Shown here: one piece after another, positions 33,313-43,112 of the stretch
Numbering within the stretch: the stretch's first letter is position 1
How the letters are laid out: the number at the start of each line of letters is the position of its first letter
Assembly (NCBI RefSeq): GCF_001696615.3
Contig: NZ_CP032279.1
Coordinates: forward strand, 1,736,001 to 1,800,000
Direction: 5' to 3'
Length of the DNA stretch: 64,000 bases
Origin: Acinetobacter sp. WCHAc010034
Lineage (GTDB): Bacteria > Pseudomonadota > Gammaproteobacteria > Pseudomonadales > Moraxellaceae
Made by a program: the position numbers and the translations under genes
Notes under the pieces: model-generated
Seen by the model: the letters and a program-made list of their open reading frames with translations, nothing else
Told to the model about the DNA's origin: nothing
Databases searched by the model: none

Positions 33313-33618
33313 CTAAGGCCGGCGGCTGTCCTGCCACACCTTAAAGGCCGCCTGCATCGCCTGCCGTTCATAAGGCTTCACCAGGCGGCTTTCCATATCT
33401 GCAAAGTCCCCTTTATAGGCGGCAGCCACCATGGCTTTCGCCAGCTCCTGGATGCTGGCGCGGCCCCGGTGCTCATAAGCTAAAATCTCGTCCTGAGTCA
33501 GGGCCAAGTCCCAGCAGGACACCACCGAGCTCATATCCACCGCAATGCTTAAATAATAGCGCTCAAAATCTTGATAAAGTTCCCAAAAATGCGGCTGGTG
33601 TTCAATCAGGTTCATCAT
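33313..33618 (-). CDS. Unrecognised small protein, 101 aa
   Basis: I do not recognise this protein. It is soluble and helical, rich in Ala, Glu and aromatic residues (HQPHFWELYQDFERYYLS), with a single Cys in SSVVSCWDLALTQDEIL. It ends convergently seven bases from the kinase gene and has no signal or membrane segment. Coding status is supported by clean spacing and composition. Confidence 0.65.
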   Translation of the reverse strand: MMNLIEHQPHFWELYQDFERYYLSIAVDMSSVVSCWDLALTQDEILAYEHRGRASIQELAKAMVAAAYKGDFADMESRLVKPYERQAMQAAFKVWQDSRRP

Positions 33619-33762
33619 AATTCATTAAACTGAAAACTGGACCGGTTTAACATACAGCAAGCGCGGGCTGCAAAGCTATGCCACTTTAGATAATGCGCCC
33701 GGCCTTATGCGCGCCAGGAATATGCTTTGCATAAATTGAACTTTACTGCTGTGCGCGGCAGA

Positions 33763-33803
33763 TATAATGTAATAACTATTACTTTTATGTAGAAAACTCT
33801 ACA
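33763..33803 (+). promoter_or_regulatory. Promoter and two palindromes in front of chrB
   Basis: A perfect TATAAT -10 lies at 33763-33768, with no convincing -35. It is followed directly by GTAATA-AC-TATTAC (33769-33782) and TGTAGA-AAAC-TCTACA (33788-33803), the second ending one base before the chrB ATG. Either could be the operator of an autoregulator. There is no clear ribosome site for chrB. Confidence 0.5.
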
Positions 33804-33804
33804 A

Positions 33805-34737
33805 ATGAAATACCTGATTCTGATTCTTTCATTGCCGACGCAAAACGCCGCAGCGCGGATGCGGATCTGGCGCGCCCTGAAAAGCTGCGGCGCGGCTGCG
33901 CTGCGCGATGGCGTATATGCCCTGCCGGACAGCGCCGGCAGCTCCGCTGCGTTCAAGCCCATTCAGGATGAAGCCGCTGCCGGCGATGGAACCGCCTACG
34001 TGTTTCAGGCTGAACCGCCGCCGGATTTAGAACTGGCAGGCCTGTTCAGCCGCGCCGCCGAATTTGCAGCGCTGTCCGTCCGGATCGCGCGTCTGCGCCG
34101 GGAACTGGCGGAAGATCAAAAAGACCAAGCTCTAAAGCAGGCCCGCAAGCTCCGGAAGGAACTGGAGAATTTAATCGCCATCGATTTCTTCCCGGAAGCG
34201 CCGCAGCAGCAGGTCAGCCATGAGCTGGCTGACCTGGACCGGAGCATCGCCCGGCTGGGAGCGCCGGATGAGCCGGCCTTTATGCCGGGCAGCATTGCTA
34301 CGCTGAATCTGGCGGATTTTCAAGGCCGGCGCTGGGCCACAAGGCAGCGCCCATGGGCCGACAGGCTGGCTTCAGCCTGGCTGATCCGGCGCTTGATTGA
34401 CCCTGCTGCTGAAATTCTCTGGCTCAGCGCGCCGCAGGACTGCCCGGCGGATGCGCTTGGCTTTGACTTTGACGGCGCAGCCTTCAGCCACATTGGAGAC
34501 TGCGTGACCTTTGAAGTGCTGATGCGCAGCTTTGCGCTGGAAACGCCGGCCTTAAAGCGCCTCGCTCATATTGTGCATTTTTTAGATGCCGGCGGCGTTG
34601 AGCCGGCGGAAGCTGCCGGCGTGGAAGGCGTGCTGCAGGGGCTGCGCAGCGCCATCAGCGATGATGATCAGCTCCTGCAGCTGGCCGGCCATGTCTTTGA
34701 CGGCCTGCTGGCCAACTTTCAGAGGGAAAGCGCATGA
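33805..34737 (+). CDS. chrB: Chromate resistance protein ChrB
   Basis: 310 aa, soluble. The N-terminal domain resembles the ChrB regulatory part (LPTQNAAARMRIWRALKSCGAAALRDGVYALP). A charged helical linker leads to the C-terminal ChrB domain, with WADRLASAWLIRRLIDP, GFDFDGAAFSHIGDCVTFEVLM and AHIVHFLDAGG. ChrB senses chromate and controls chrA in known systems. It overlaps chrA by four bases (ATGA), so translation is coupled. Confidence 0.92.
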   Translation: MKYLILILSLPTQNAAARMRIWRALKSCGAAALRDGVYALPDSAGSSAAFKPIQDEAAAGDGTAYVFQAEPPPDLELAGLFSRAAEFAALSVRIARLRRELAEDQKDQALKQARKLRKELENLIAIDFFPEAPQQQVSHELADLDRSIARLGAPDEPAFMPGSIATLNLADFQGRRWATRQRPWADRLASAWLIRRLIDPAAEILWLSAPQDCPADALGFDFDGAAFSHIGDCVTFEVLMRSFALETPALKRLAHIVHFLDAGGVEPAEAAGVEGVLQGLRSAISDDDQLLQLAGHVFDGLLANFQRESA

Positions 34738-36104
34738 ATCAAACTTCAGGCCTGAATGCGCCTGCGCAGGAAAACCCGGATTCTCCCTTGCCGGTAAGCT
34801 TCCGGCAGGCCCTGCGCTTCTGGCTGAAATTAGGCTTTATCAGCTTTGGCGGGCCCGCCGGGCAAATTTCCATCATGCATCAGGAGCTGGTGGAGCAGAA
34901 GCGCTGGATCTCTGAAAAGCGCTTCCTGCACGTGCTGAATTACTGCATGCTGCTGCCCGGCCCTGAAGCCCAGCAGCTGGCGATTTATATTGGCTGGCTG
35001 ATGCACCGCACGCCCGGCGGCATTGCGGCCGGGGTGCTGTTTGTCCTGCCCTCGCTGCTGATTCTGATCTTTTTATCCTGGCTGTATATCGCCTTTGGCC
35101 ACCTCAGCTGGGTCGCGGGGCTGTTCTACGGCATTAAGCCTGCGGTGACCGCGATTGTGTTCCATGCGGCCCACCGCATCGGCACGCGCTCCTTGAAGAA
35201 TAAAGCGCTGTGGGCAATCGCCGCTGCCTCGTTTACCGCAATCTTTGTGTTCAATGCGCCTTTCCCGCTGATTGTGCTGGGCGCAGCCATGCTGGGCTAT
35301 GCCGGGAGCAAGCTGGCTCCGCAGCTTTTCCAGCTCGATGCCGCGCATGGCCAAGGCAAGGCGTCGGCCGCCCGCGCGCTCATTGATGATGATACCCCTG
35401 CGCCGGCGCATGCCCAGTTCCGCTGGCGCAGCTTAGCCGTCCTGCTGCTGGCGGGGCTGGCCTTATGGGCCGCGCCGATTGGCCTGCTAACCGCCGCCTG
35501 CGGCTGGCAGCATCCGTTTACCCAAATGGCCTGGTTCTTCACCAAAGCCGCGCTGCTGACCTTTGGCGGCGCCTATGCGGTGCTGCCTTATGTCTATCAG
35601 GGCGCGGTCAGCCACTACGGCTGGCTCAGCCCGGCGCAGATGATTGACGGCCTGGCCTTGGGCGAAACCACGCCCGGCCCGCTGATTATGGTGGTGGCTT
35701 TTGCCGGCTTTATCGGCGGCTATACTCAGGCGGTTTTTGGCGCCGAGCACCTGTTTTTAGCCGGGGCAGCCGCGGCGGTGATTGTCACCTGGTTTACCTT
35801 CCTGCCGTCCTTCCTGTTTATTTTCGCCGGCGGCCCGCTGATCGAGTCAACGCATAACGACCTGAAATTCACCGCGCCGCTCACCGCCATTACCGCGGCG
35901 GTGGTCGGGGTGATTTTAAATCTGGCGCTGTTCTTCGGCTATCATGTGCTGTGGCCAAAGGGCTTTGAGGGCAGCTTTGAATGGGTCTCCGCCGCCATCG
36001 CCCTAGCCGCCGCCACCGCGCTGTTCCGCTATAAGCAGAATGTGATTCATGTGATCGCGGCCTGCGCCATGACTGGCCTGGCCGCAAGCCTGCTGCTGAA
36101 ATAG
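34734..36104 (+). CDS. chrA: Chromate efflux transporter ChrA
   Basis: Inner-membrane chromate exporter of 456 aa with two CHR domains (long-chain form). The N-terminal repeat has KLGFISFGGPAGQISIMHQELVEQKRW and LPGPEAQQLAIYIGWLMH. The C-terminal repeat has FTKAALLTFGGAYAVLPYVYQGAV and LGETTPGPLIMVVAFAGFIGG. It is translationally coupled to chrB. The Cys-poor, hydrophobic profile is normal for the family. Confidence 0.95.
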   Translation: MNQTSGLNAPAQENPDSPLPVSFRQALRFWLKLGFISFGGPAGQISIMHQELVEQKRWISEKRFLHVLNYCMLLPGPEAQQLAIYIGWLMHRTPGGIAAGVLFVLPSLLILIFLSWLYIAFGHLSWVAGLFYGIKPAVTAIVFHAAHRIGTRSLKNKALWAIAAASFTAIFVFNAPFPLIVLGAAMLGYAGSKLAPQLFQLDAAHGQGKASAARALIDDDTPAPAHAQFRWRSLAVLLLAGLALWAAPIGLLTAACGWQHPFTQMAWFFTKAALLTFGGAYAVLPYVYQGAVSHYGWLSPAQMIDGLALGETTPGPLIMVVAFAGFIGGYTQAVFGAEHLFLAGAAAAVIVTWFTFLPSFLFIFAGGPLIESTHNDLKFTAPLTAITAAVVGVILNLALFFGYHVLWPKGFEGSFEWVSAAIALAAATALFRYKQNVIHVIAACAMTGLAASLLLK

Positions 36105-36265
36105 CGCAGCTTCCGGCGCAGAAAGGCCCGGCGCTTCCCCAAAGCAGCGCCGGGCCTGAGATGATTTTCTATTTCAGCTTTATTTCAGCTTGAAACGCAT
36201 TGCTTGGAATCTTAATCAGCTGCCCAATCCGCGCGGGCTGGGCAGCTGATGGCTTGGGCGCGCCT
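36105..36265. other. Convergent chrA/acs spacer with two strong hairpins
   Basis: A perfect 12-bp stem (36124-36135 with 36146-36157, AGGCCCGGCGCT) and a perfect 10-bp stem (36218-36227 with 36239-36248, CAGCTGCCCA) lie between the two stops. Neither is followed by a T run on either strand. Between them TATTTCAGCTT occurs twice in tandem. Confidence 0.7.
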
Positions 36266-38209
36266 TCAGCGCCCCGGATGCACCGTCACAATCAGATGCT
36301 CCACCACCTGCGGCTCAGCCAGGGTCGAGATGTCGCCCAGGCTGTCCAGCTCATCGGCGGCGATCTTCCTTAAAATGCGGCGCATGATTTTTCCGGAACG
36401 GGTTTTCGGCAGGGCCGGCGCCCAGTGCAGCGCATCCGGCGTCGCCACCGGGCCTAAAATCTTGCGCACCCATGCCACCAGCTCGGTGCGCAGCGCTTCG
36501 GATTCGGCAGCGTCAGCCTGCAGCGTGACAAAGGCGCAAATGCCCTGGCCCTTAATCTCATGCGGCATGCCAACCACGGCCGCCTCGGCCACCGACTGAT
36601 GCGCCACCAGCGCGCTTTCAATTTCCGCCGTGCCCAAGCGGTGGCCGGCGACATTCAGCACATCATCGACACGGCCGGTAATCCAGTAATAGCCGTCGGC
36701 GTCGCGGCGCGCGCCGTCACCGGTGAAGTAAGTGCCTGGATAGGTTGAGAAATACGCCTCAATAAAGCGCGCCGGATCGCCCCAGATGGTGCGCATCTGC
36801 CCCGGCCAGGAATCCTTGATCACCAGATTGCCTTCGGCTGCGCCTTCCAGCTCCCGGCCTTCGGCATCAACGATCGCCGGCTGCACGCCAAAGAACGGCC
36901 GCGTTGCGGAACCCGGCTTAAGGGCCGTCGCGCCCGGAAAGGGGGTAATCATAAAGCCGCCGGTTTCCGTCTGCCACCAGGTATCGACAATCGGGCAGCG
37001 GCCCTCGCCCACTACTGTATAGTACCAGTTCCAGGCTTCCGGATTGATCGGCTCGCCGACTGAACCGAGCAGGCGCAGGCTACTGCGGTCGCTTTCCCGC
37101 ACAAAGGCGTCGCCTTCGCGCATCATGGCGCGGATCGCCGTCGGCGCAGTATACAGAATGCTGACATTGTGCTTGTCGACTATATGCCCGGTGCGCGCCC
37201 ATGACGGATACTGCGGCACGCCCTCAAACATCAGCGTAGTGGCGCCATTCGACAGCGGGCCGTACAGCACATAGGAATGCCCGGTAATCCAGCCGACATC
37301 GGCGGTGCACCAGAACACATCGTCCTGCTTTAAATCAAAGACTTCGCGGAAGGTGCAGTTGACGTAGGTCAGGTAGCCGCCGGTGCTATGCAGCACGCCT
37401 TTGGGCTTGCCGGTCGAACCGGAGGTGTACAGGATGAACAGCGGATCTTCCGCATTCATCGGCTCCGGCGGGCAAATGTCGTTCACCGACATGATTTCCA
37501 TGTGGTACCACAGGTCGCGCCCGGCCTGCATTTCAATCGGGTTGCCGGTGCGGTGCACCACCATCACCGCCTGCACCGACTCAGTTCCGGCGGCCTGCAG
37601 CGCCTCATCGACATTGGCTTTCAGCAGAATCGGCTTGCCGCCGCGCATGCCTGAATCGGCGGTGATGACCATTTTGGCCTGGCTGTCTTCAATCCGGCTG
37701 GCCAGCGCATCCGGCGAAAAGCCGCCGAAGACCACGCAATGCACCGCGCCGATGCGGGTGCAGGCCAGCATGGCGATGGCCGCTTCAGACACCATCGGCA
37801 TGTACAGCACCACGCGGTCGCCTTTGCCGACGCCATGCTTTTTCAGCACATTGGCAAAGCGGCAGGTTTCATCATGCAGCTCCTCAAAGGAAATGATTTT
37901 ATGCCGTGAGGGATGGTCGCCTTCCCAGATGATCGCCGGCTTATGCGGATGCTCCTTGAGATGCCGGTCCAGGCAGTTGGCGCTGACATTCAGCTGGCCG
38001 TCGGCAAACCATTCAATTTTGAAGTCGTCTTGATTAAAGCTGGTATTTTTGACTTGGCTGAACGGCGTAATCCAGTCCAGTTTCTGCGCCTGCTCGGCCC
38101 AGAATTCATCCGGCTGCTCCACCGATTTTTTATAGCGTTCGAAGTATTCCGCCTCGGAAATGCGCGCGGTTTTTTTAAAGCTTTCAGGTACAGGATAGAT
38201 TTCATTCAT
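36266..38209 (-). CDS. acs: Acetyl-coenzyme A synthetase
   Basis: Activates acetate to acetyl-CoA using ATP, 647 aa. The start is the ATG at 38209 ([11 protein letters not shown]) with AAGGA nine bases upstream. Motifs: [15 protein letters not shown] (P-loop), [33 protein letters not shown] and the C-terminal [13 protein letters not shown] with the regulatory Lys. In related bacteria this gene is activated by CrbS/CrbR-type two-component systems, one of which may lie at the left of this window. No such binding site was identified here. Confidence 0.97.
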   Translation of the reverse strand: MNEIYPVPESFKKTARISEAEYFERYKKSVEQPDEFWAEQAQKLDWITPFSQVKNTSFNQDDFKIEWFADGQLNVSANCLDRHLKEHPHKPAIIWEGDHPSRHKIISFEELHDETCRFANVLKKHGVGKGDRVVLYMPMVSEAAIAMLACTRIGAVHCVVFGGFSPDALASRIEDSQAKMVITADSGMRGGKPILLKANVDEALQAAGTESVQAVMVVHRTGNPIEMQAGRDLWYHMEIMSVNDICPPEPMNAEDPLFILYTSGSTGKPKGVLHSTGGYLTYVNCTFREVFDLKQDDVFWCTADVGWITGHSYVLYGPLSNGATTLMFEGVPQYPSWARTGHIVDKHNVSILYTAPTAIRAMMREGDAFVRESDRSSLRLLGSVGEPINPEAWNWYYTVVGEGRCPIVDTWWQTETGGFMITPFPGATALKPGSATRPFFGVQPAIVDAEGRELEGAAEGNLVIKDSWPGQMRTIWGDPARFIEAYFSTYPGTYFTGDGARRDADGYYWITGRVDDVLNVAGHRLGTAEIESALVAHQSVAEAAVVGMPHEIKGQGICAFVTLQADAAESEALRTELVAWVRKILGPVATPDALHWAPALPKTRSGKIMRRILRKIAADELDSLGDISTLAEPQVVEHLIVTVHPGR

Positions 38210-38546
38210 AATGCTGCTTCCTTGTTTTTTCATCTCATCGCGAGATGCCATGCCACGTTCTTGGTTTTATATTTTCCGCATAGCCCCAGTATTACGGCTA
38301 TTTTTTAAGCGCCGCAACCCTGCTTTGGTCGTATTTTGATCATTCCATTTAAAACATAGGCTTGGGGCCGAATTCAAGCGCTTCCTGTCTGATTTCGGTA
38401 TCTAGGCGCGCAGGCGGCGCATATTTTTAAGGCAGCCGCCGGCATTTTCACGGCGCGGGCCTGCGCGCAGCATTTTGCAGCTTAAAGTCCAGCGGCTTTT
38501 CAGGCAGAATAGCGCAAAATTATTTTGACTATTATCCGGAACACCC
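38210..38546. other. Divergent acs/mscS promoter region
   Basis: No ORF that looks coding. A perfect 10-bp inverted repeat GCGCGCAGGC/GCCTGCGCGC (38406-38415 and 38459-38468, 43 bases apart) is GC-rich and unlike the AT-rich part next to acs. Promoters were not resolved. Confidence 0.5.
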
Positions 38547-39512
38547 GTGGCTGAAAAAGACAATGCCCTGACTGATGTCACCCAAGGCACCACGCAGCTT
38601 TTGCAGGAAGCGACTGAAAAAACCGCGCAGACTGTGATTGCGCATACTGCAAAATACAATGACGCCTACAGCACCATTGATAAATTCGCCGCAGCATTTT
38701 GGGAGCGCGTTCCCTACCTCTGCATCGCCCTGATCGTTTTTGCGGTCTTCCTGATGCTGTCCAAGCTGTTTAAGTTTTTTGTCCGCAAAACTCTGGCCGA
38801 CCGCTCCTACACTAAGCAGAATCTGGTGCTGGTGCTGAACCGCGTCGGCAGTTCGGCGATTATGTTCATCGGCTTCCTGATCGCCATGGTGATTGCCATT
38901 CCGGGCTTCACCCCCGGCCAGCTGATGAGCGCGCTGGGCATCGGCTCGGTGGCCATCGGTTTCGCCTTCAAGGACATTTTCCAGAACCTGCTGTCCGGCA
39001 TTTTAATCCTGCTCAGCGAGCCGTTTAAAATCGGCGATGACATTATTGTGTCCGGCATGGAAGGCACGGTGGAGGATATTCAGATCCGCGCCACCTTCCT
39101 GCGCTCGCCGGACGGCCGGCGCATTGTGATTCCGAACGCCACGGTCTACACCAGCGCGGTGACGGTCAATACCGCCTATCCGCGCCGGCGCTGCGAATTT
39201 GCAGTCGGCATCGGCTATGAAGATGACGTGCAGAAAGCCAAAGAAATTGTGATGGGCATTCTGGACCGCGATCCGGCCATTCTCAGCCAGCCCGGCTTCA
39301 GCGTCAACGTCAGCGCGCTGGCGGATTTCTCGGTCAACCTGACCGTGCGCTGGTGGATCAACACTTCGGAAACCACCATCTCCGGCTCCATCAGCGCCAT
39401 TCAGGAACGCGTGATTCAGGCCTTTAACGAAAACGGCGTTTCCATTCCCTATCCGGTGCAGGAAGTGAAAATCATCCGCAGCGAGGCCACTGCCGGCTTA
39501 CAGGCTGAATAA
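38547..39512 (+). CDS. Small-conductance mechanosensitive channel, MscS family
   Basis: 321 aa from a GTG start with GGAAC upstream. About three N-terminal membrane segments lead into the pore helix and beta domain: ALGIGSVAIGFAFKDIFQNLLSGILILLSEPFKIGDDI, then GMEGTVEDIQIRATFLRSPDGRRIVIPNA, both strong MscS signatures. The soluble C-terminal domain follows. It would act as an osmotic release valve. Its 3' end overlaps the convergent rsmE gene by 15 bases. Confidence 0.93.
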   Translation: MAEKDNALTDVTQGTTQLLQEATEKTAQTVIAHTAKYNDAYSTIDKFAAAFWERVPYLCIALIVFAVFLMLSKLFKFFVRKTLADRSYTKQNLVLVLNRVGSSAIMFIGFLIAMVIAIPGFTPGQLMSALGIGSVAIGFAFKDIFQNLLSGILILLSEPFKIGDDIIVSGMEGTVEDIQIRATFLRSPDGRRIVIPNATVYTSAVTVNTAYPRRRCEFAVGIGYEDDVQKAKEIVMGILDRDPAILSQPGFSVNVSALADFSVNLTVRWWINTSETTISGSISAIQERVIQAFNENGVSIPYPVQEVKIIRSEATAGLQAE

Positions 39513-40205
39513 GCGCCCCAGCACATAAGGAATCACCGTTTCGGTGCGGATAATGCGGCTGCCCAGGCTGACGGCCCGGCAGCCGTTTTCCATCAGCAGG
39601 TCAATTTCATAGGGAATGAAGCCGCCTTCCGGGCCAATCACAATGCTGCAGGGATGGGCGATGCCGGAGGGCATTTTTTCCGCCGCATAGGGATGAGCGG
39701 CGTAGGCCGGACGGGCCGCCGCGATTTCAGGCAGGATATCTTCCACAAAAGGCTTGAAGCGCTTATGCAGCTGGATTTCCGGCGCAGCGGTGTCGCCGGC
39801 CTGTTCCAGCCCCAAATCCACATAATGATCCAGCTGCTGCAGGAACGGCGTCTGCCAGTAGCTTTTATCGACCCGGTAGCTGTGCAGCAGGATGATTTTT
39901 TCCACGCCTAAAGTCACGCTGTCCATAATCAGGCGGCGCAGCACTTTGGGGCGCGGCAGCGCCACAATCAGCGTCACCGGCAGCTTGGCCGGAACCGCTT
40001 CCTCCTGAACCGGCCGGAGCTGAATGCCCTGCTCCGTCACGGCAATGACTTCGGCCAGATAGCGCCCGCCTTCGCGCACCCCCACCTTCAGGGTATCTCC
40101 GGCCTGCACATTGAGATGGGTGCGCAGGTGCTCCAGCTGGCGCCGGGAACTGATGCTCCAAATCTCTGACTGGGTTTGGCGCGGATCAAGCAGGACAATA
40201 TTCAT
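39498..40205 (-). CDS. rsmE: 16S rRNA m3U1498 methyltransferase
   Basis: SPOUT-fold methyltransferase of 235 aa acting on U1498 of 16S rRNA with S-adenosylmethionine. An N-terminal PUA-like domain is followed by the trefoil knot motifs VALPRPKVLRRLIMDSVTLGVEKI, IVIGPEGGFIPYEID and VSLGSRIIRTETVIPYVLG. It ends inside the convergent mscS-type gene. Confidence 0.95.
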   Translation of the reverse strand: MNIVLLDPRQTQSEIWSISSRRQLEHLRTHLNVQAGDTLKVGVREGGRYLAEVIAVTEQGIQLRPVQEEAVPAKLPVTLIVALPRPKVLRRLIMDSVTLGVEKIILLHSYRVDKSYWQTPFLQQLDHYVDLGLEQAGDTAAPEIQLHKRFKPFVEDILPEIAAARPAYAAHPYAAEKMPSGIAHPCSIVIGPEGGFIPYEIDLLMENGCRAVSLGSRIIRTETVIPYVLGRLFSL

Positions 40206-40323
40206 AAGCTTCAGCGGTTAAATCGTTAAAAAAGCAAAAAAATCTGCGCTGCATGTCAAACGCTGACGGCGGCAGTTAAATTTGCGCAGGCTTTAAAAAG
40301 GGCAAACGCGGCAAAGCGCCGCA

Positions 40324-41604
40324 TCACAGATACTGGTCAATCACCGCAATATGCTTCTGCAGCGAGCCCTGATTCTTGCGCAGGATCGCCTGCGCCTGCG
40401 CATTCATTTGCGCAGCCGCCGCCGGCGCAAAAACAAAATTCAGCAGCTGCTGCGCGGCCTGTTCCGCATCCGCCGCCACGCACAGCGCATCGGCCTGCGC
40501 AAATTCATCAATAATGGCCTGAAAATTGAAATAATTTGGCCCAACCACTGTCGCCACATTCAAGGCGATCGGCTCCAGCACATTATGCCCGCCGCCCGGC
40601 GCATTCAGCGAACCGCCGACAAAGCAGGCCTGGCTCAGAGCATACCACAGCCACAGTTCGCCCATGCTGTCGGCCAGATACACCTGCGTCTGCGGCTCAA
40701 TGCGCTGCCCCAGGCTGCGGCGCTGCGCGCTGAGGCCCAGCTTCTGCGCTTCAGCAAATACCGCGTCAAAGCGCTCGGGATGGCGCGGCGCCACAATGCA
40801 CAGCAGTTCAGGATGCTGCTGCAGCTGCGGCTTGAGCGCCTCCAGCAGGATCTGCTCTTCCGGCGCATGCGTGCTGGCAATGGTGATGATTTTGCGGCCG
40901 GCCAAAGGCCAGTCCCGCCGCAGCTGCGCAGCCTGTTCGGCAAAATGCGCCGGCGCCTGTATGTCGAACTTGATGCTGCCGACCACACGGCTCTGCGCCG
41001 GATTGGCGCCCAGCGCAATGAACCGCAGCAAAGCCGCCTGATCCTGCGCCAGCAGCTGATCCAGCCCCTGCAGCATCGGCCGGGTCAGGCTGGGCGCTTT
41101 GCCGTAGCCGGCGGCCGATTTTTCCGACAGGCGCGCATTAATCAGGATGCGGGGCACATTCAGCTGCCGGGCCTGATCAATTAAGTTCGGCCACAGCTCG
41201 GTTTCGACCAGCGCCAGCAGCTTAGGCTGGTATTTTGCAATAAAGCCGCCGGCCAGCTGCTTCTGATCGGCCGGCAGGTACACCGCCTGAAATAAGCCTT
41301 CATAAGGCGCTTTTAAAAACAGGGATTTGGCGCGCGCCTGCCCGGTCTTGGTGGTATTGGTCACCAGAACCGGATGGCCCGCCCGCAGATAATGCTCAAT
41401 TAAAGGCTGGGCGGCGTTGGTTTCGCCCACCGAAACCGCATGAAACCAGAGGGCATGCAAATTTTTAGCCGGCTGAAACGGGCCGAAACGCTCAAGGCAT
41501 TCTTGCTGGTATTGCGCCGGATTGGCGCCGCGCTTTTTAATGCGCCATTGATACAAAGGCTTAATGAGTGCAAGTGCTGCGTTATACCAAAAAGGAGTAG
41601 CCAA
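40324..41604 (-). CDS. waaA: 3-deoxy-D-manno-octulosonic acid (Kdo) transferase
   Basis: Glycosyltransferase adding Kdo to lipid A precursor on the inner face of the cytoplasmic membrane, 426 aa. An N-terminal hydrophobic segment is followed by LWFHAVSVGETNAAQPLIEHYL with the catalytic Glu. The second Rossmann half contains IIIASTHAPEEQ-like text and FVGGSLNAPGGGHNVLEPIAL, the GT-B signature. Acinetobacter makes lipooligosaccharide, so this fits. Confidence 0.95.
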   Translation of the reverse strand: MATPFWYNAALALIKPLYQWRIKKRGANPAQYQQECLERFGPFQPAKNLHALWFHAVSVGETNAAQPLIEHYLRAGHPVLVTNTTKTGQARAKSLFLKAPYEGLFQAVYLPADQKQLAGGFIAKYQPKLLALVETELWPNLIDQARQLNVPRILINARLSEKSAAGYGKAPSLTRPMLQGLDQLLAQDQAALLRFIALGANPAQSRVVGSIKFDIQAPAHFAEQAAQLRRDWPLAGRKIITIASTHAPEEQILLEALKPQLQQHPELLCIVAPRHPERFDAVFAEAQKLGLSAQRRSLGQRIEPQTQVYLADSMGELWLWYALSQACFVGGSLNAPGGGHNVLEPIALNVATVVGPNYFNFQAIIDEFAQADALCVAADAEQAAQQLLNFVFAPAAAAQMNAQAQAILRKNQGSLQKHIAVIDQYL

Positions 41605-41690
41605 ATAGTTTGCCCTGATGCGGATTCTCTCGGCAGAATATAGCAGAGCATTATCCGCATGTTAATGGATAATGCGCTGCCGTGGCCAGA

Positions 41691-42782
41691 TTAATGCTGC
41701 GCGCAGCCGGCGCCGGCCCTGTCCTGCAGGCTTGGATAGTCGGTGTAGCCTTCCGCAGACTGCACGCCAATCATGCTTTCCAGGCGCAGCTCATTGAAGG
41801 GCGCGTTTTCCAGCAGGCGCTCATACAGATCCGGATTGGCGATATAGGCTTTGCCGAAAGAAACCGCATCGGCCTGGCCGGACGCCAGCAGCTGCACTGC
41901 ATCGGCGCGGCTGAGGCGCATGTTGGCAATGTACGGCACTTTGCCGCCGGAACGCTGCTTCAGGTATGCGCTGATGCTGTCGCCGGCCAGATATTCGCGG
42001 GTAAAGAAAAACGCGATTTCGCGCTGGCCCAGCTGCTCCAGCACATAGCCGAAGGTTTCACGTGGATCATCATCGCCCATGTCATGCTCATCGCCGCGCG
42101 GCGCCAGATGCACGCCGACCCGCCCTGCGCCCCAGACCTCAATCAGCGCATCCACCGCCTGCAGCAGGAAGCGCGCGCGGTTTTCGGCGCTGCCGCCGTA
42201 TTCATCTTCGCGCAGGTTGGTGCTGCTCTGCAGGAACTGGTCCAGCAGGTAGCCATTGGCGGCATGCAGCTCAACGCCGTCAAAACCGGCCTCTTTGGCG
42301 CGGACGGCAGCCTGCCTGTACTGTTCCGTAATGGCGTAAATTTCAGAAATTTCCAAAGGGTGCGGCGCCACATAGTCCCGCTTAGGGCGCAGCAGGCTGA
42401 CTTGCCCTTTCTGCTGCACTGCGCTGGAAGAAACCGGCGTTGCGCCGTCCAGCAGGTCCGGATGGGAAACGCGCCCGACATGCCACAGCTGCGCCACAAT
42501 CAGGCTGCCTTGGTCATGCACCGCCTGCGTGACTTTTTTCCAGCCTTCGACCTGCGCGTCAGTAAATAAGCCCGGTGTATTCAGGTAGCCATTGGCCTGT
42601 TCTGATATCACCACCGCTTCAGAGATAATCAGGCCTGCGCTGGCGCGCTGCGCATAATATTCCGCCATCATTGCGGTCGGCACGCGCTCATCTGTTGCGC
42701 GGCTCCGGGTTAAGGGCGCCATCACCACGCGGTTTTTCAGGTGCAGTCCGCCAAGGATTAAAGGAGAGTTGAGTTCAGCCAT
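41691..42782 (-). CDS. Old Yellow Enzyme family alkene reductase
   Basis: FMN-dependent NAD(P)H oxidoreductase, 363 aa. The start is the ATG at 42782 (MAELNSPLIL) with GAGGCGG just upstream. Motifs: NRVVMAPLTRSRAT (flavin), AQLWHVGRVSHPDLL, GFDGVELHAANGYLLDQFLQ with the substrate-binding His-Asn pair, and DEYGGSAENRARF. Homologues such as NemA reduce electrophilic alkenes and quinones. It is 30 bases after an ArsR-type regulator on the same strand. Confidence 0.93.
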   Translation of the reverse strand: MAELNSPLILGGLHLKNRVVMAPLTRSRATDERVPTAMMAEYYAQRASAGLIISEAVVISEQANGYLNTPGLFTDAQVEGWKKVTQAVHDQGSLIVAQLWHVGRVSHPDLLDGATPVSSSAVQQKGQVSLLRPKRDYVAPHPLEISEIYAITEQYRQAAVRAKEAGFDGVELHAANGYLLDQFLQSSTNLREDEYGGSAENRARFLLQAVDALIEVWGAGRVGVHLAPRGDEHDMGDDDPRETFGYVLEQLGQREIAFFFTREYLAGDSISAYLKQRSGGKVPYIANMRLSRADAVQLLASGQADAVSFGKAYIANPDLYERLLENAPFNELRLESMIGVQSAEGYTDYPSLQDRAGAGCAQH

Positions 42783-42812
42783 ATCCGCCTCATCACCCGC
42801 CCTATTCAAGGT

Positions 42813-43112
42813 TTAGAGCGAGTTTTGCAAGTAGTCAATATACTGCTGAATGAGCGCTTCGTTGCGGGAAAAATACGACCATTGGCCGTATTTCTCAGCC
42901 TGAATCAAGCCGGCCTGCTGCAGCACGGACAAATGATTTGACATGGTGGACTGCGAAACCTTGCCGAGCTTTTCGATATTGCCTGCGCAGACGCCGCGCT
43001 TAAAGCCGCCGCACTGCTCTTCAGACAAAAACTGCTCAGGATGTTTCAGCCATTCCAGAATCTGCCGCCGGGTCGGATTGGCCAATGCTTTAAAAATTAA
43101 ATCAATATCCAT
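42813..43112 (-). CDS. ArsR/SmtB-family regulator of the OYE gene
   Basis: 99 aa winged-helix repressor. The recognition helix is VSQSTMSNHLSVLQQAGL, followed by the wing KYGQWSYFSRNE. An unusual insertion near residues 30-45 (SEEQCGGFKRGVCAGNIEKLG) carries two Cys eight residues apart, absent from the usual ELCVCDL metal box position. Its location before an Old Yellow Enzyme suggests thiol-based sensing of electrophiles; this is inference. The upstream region holds a split inverted repeat (43165-43176 with 43225-43236). Confidence 0.88.
   Translation of the reverse strand: MDIDLIFKALANPTRRQILEWLKHPEQFLSEEQCGGFKRGVCAGNIEKLGKVSQSTMSNHLSVLQQAGLIQAEKYGQWSYFSRNEALIQQYIDYLQNSL

Noticed and set aside
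37383..38033. 216-aa plus-strand ORF opposite acs
   Set aside because: Antisense shadow of a highly conserved gene with no start signal of its own.
40351..41184. 277-aa plus-strand ORF opposite waaA
   Set aside because: Antisense shadow rich in Arg and Gln; waaA is clear.
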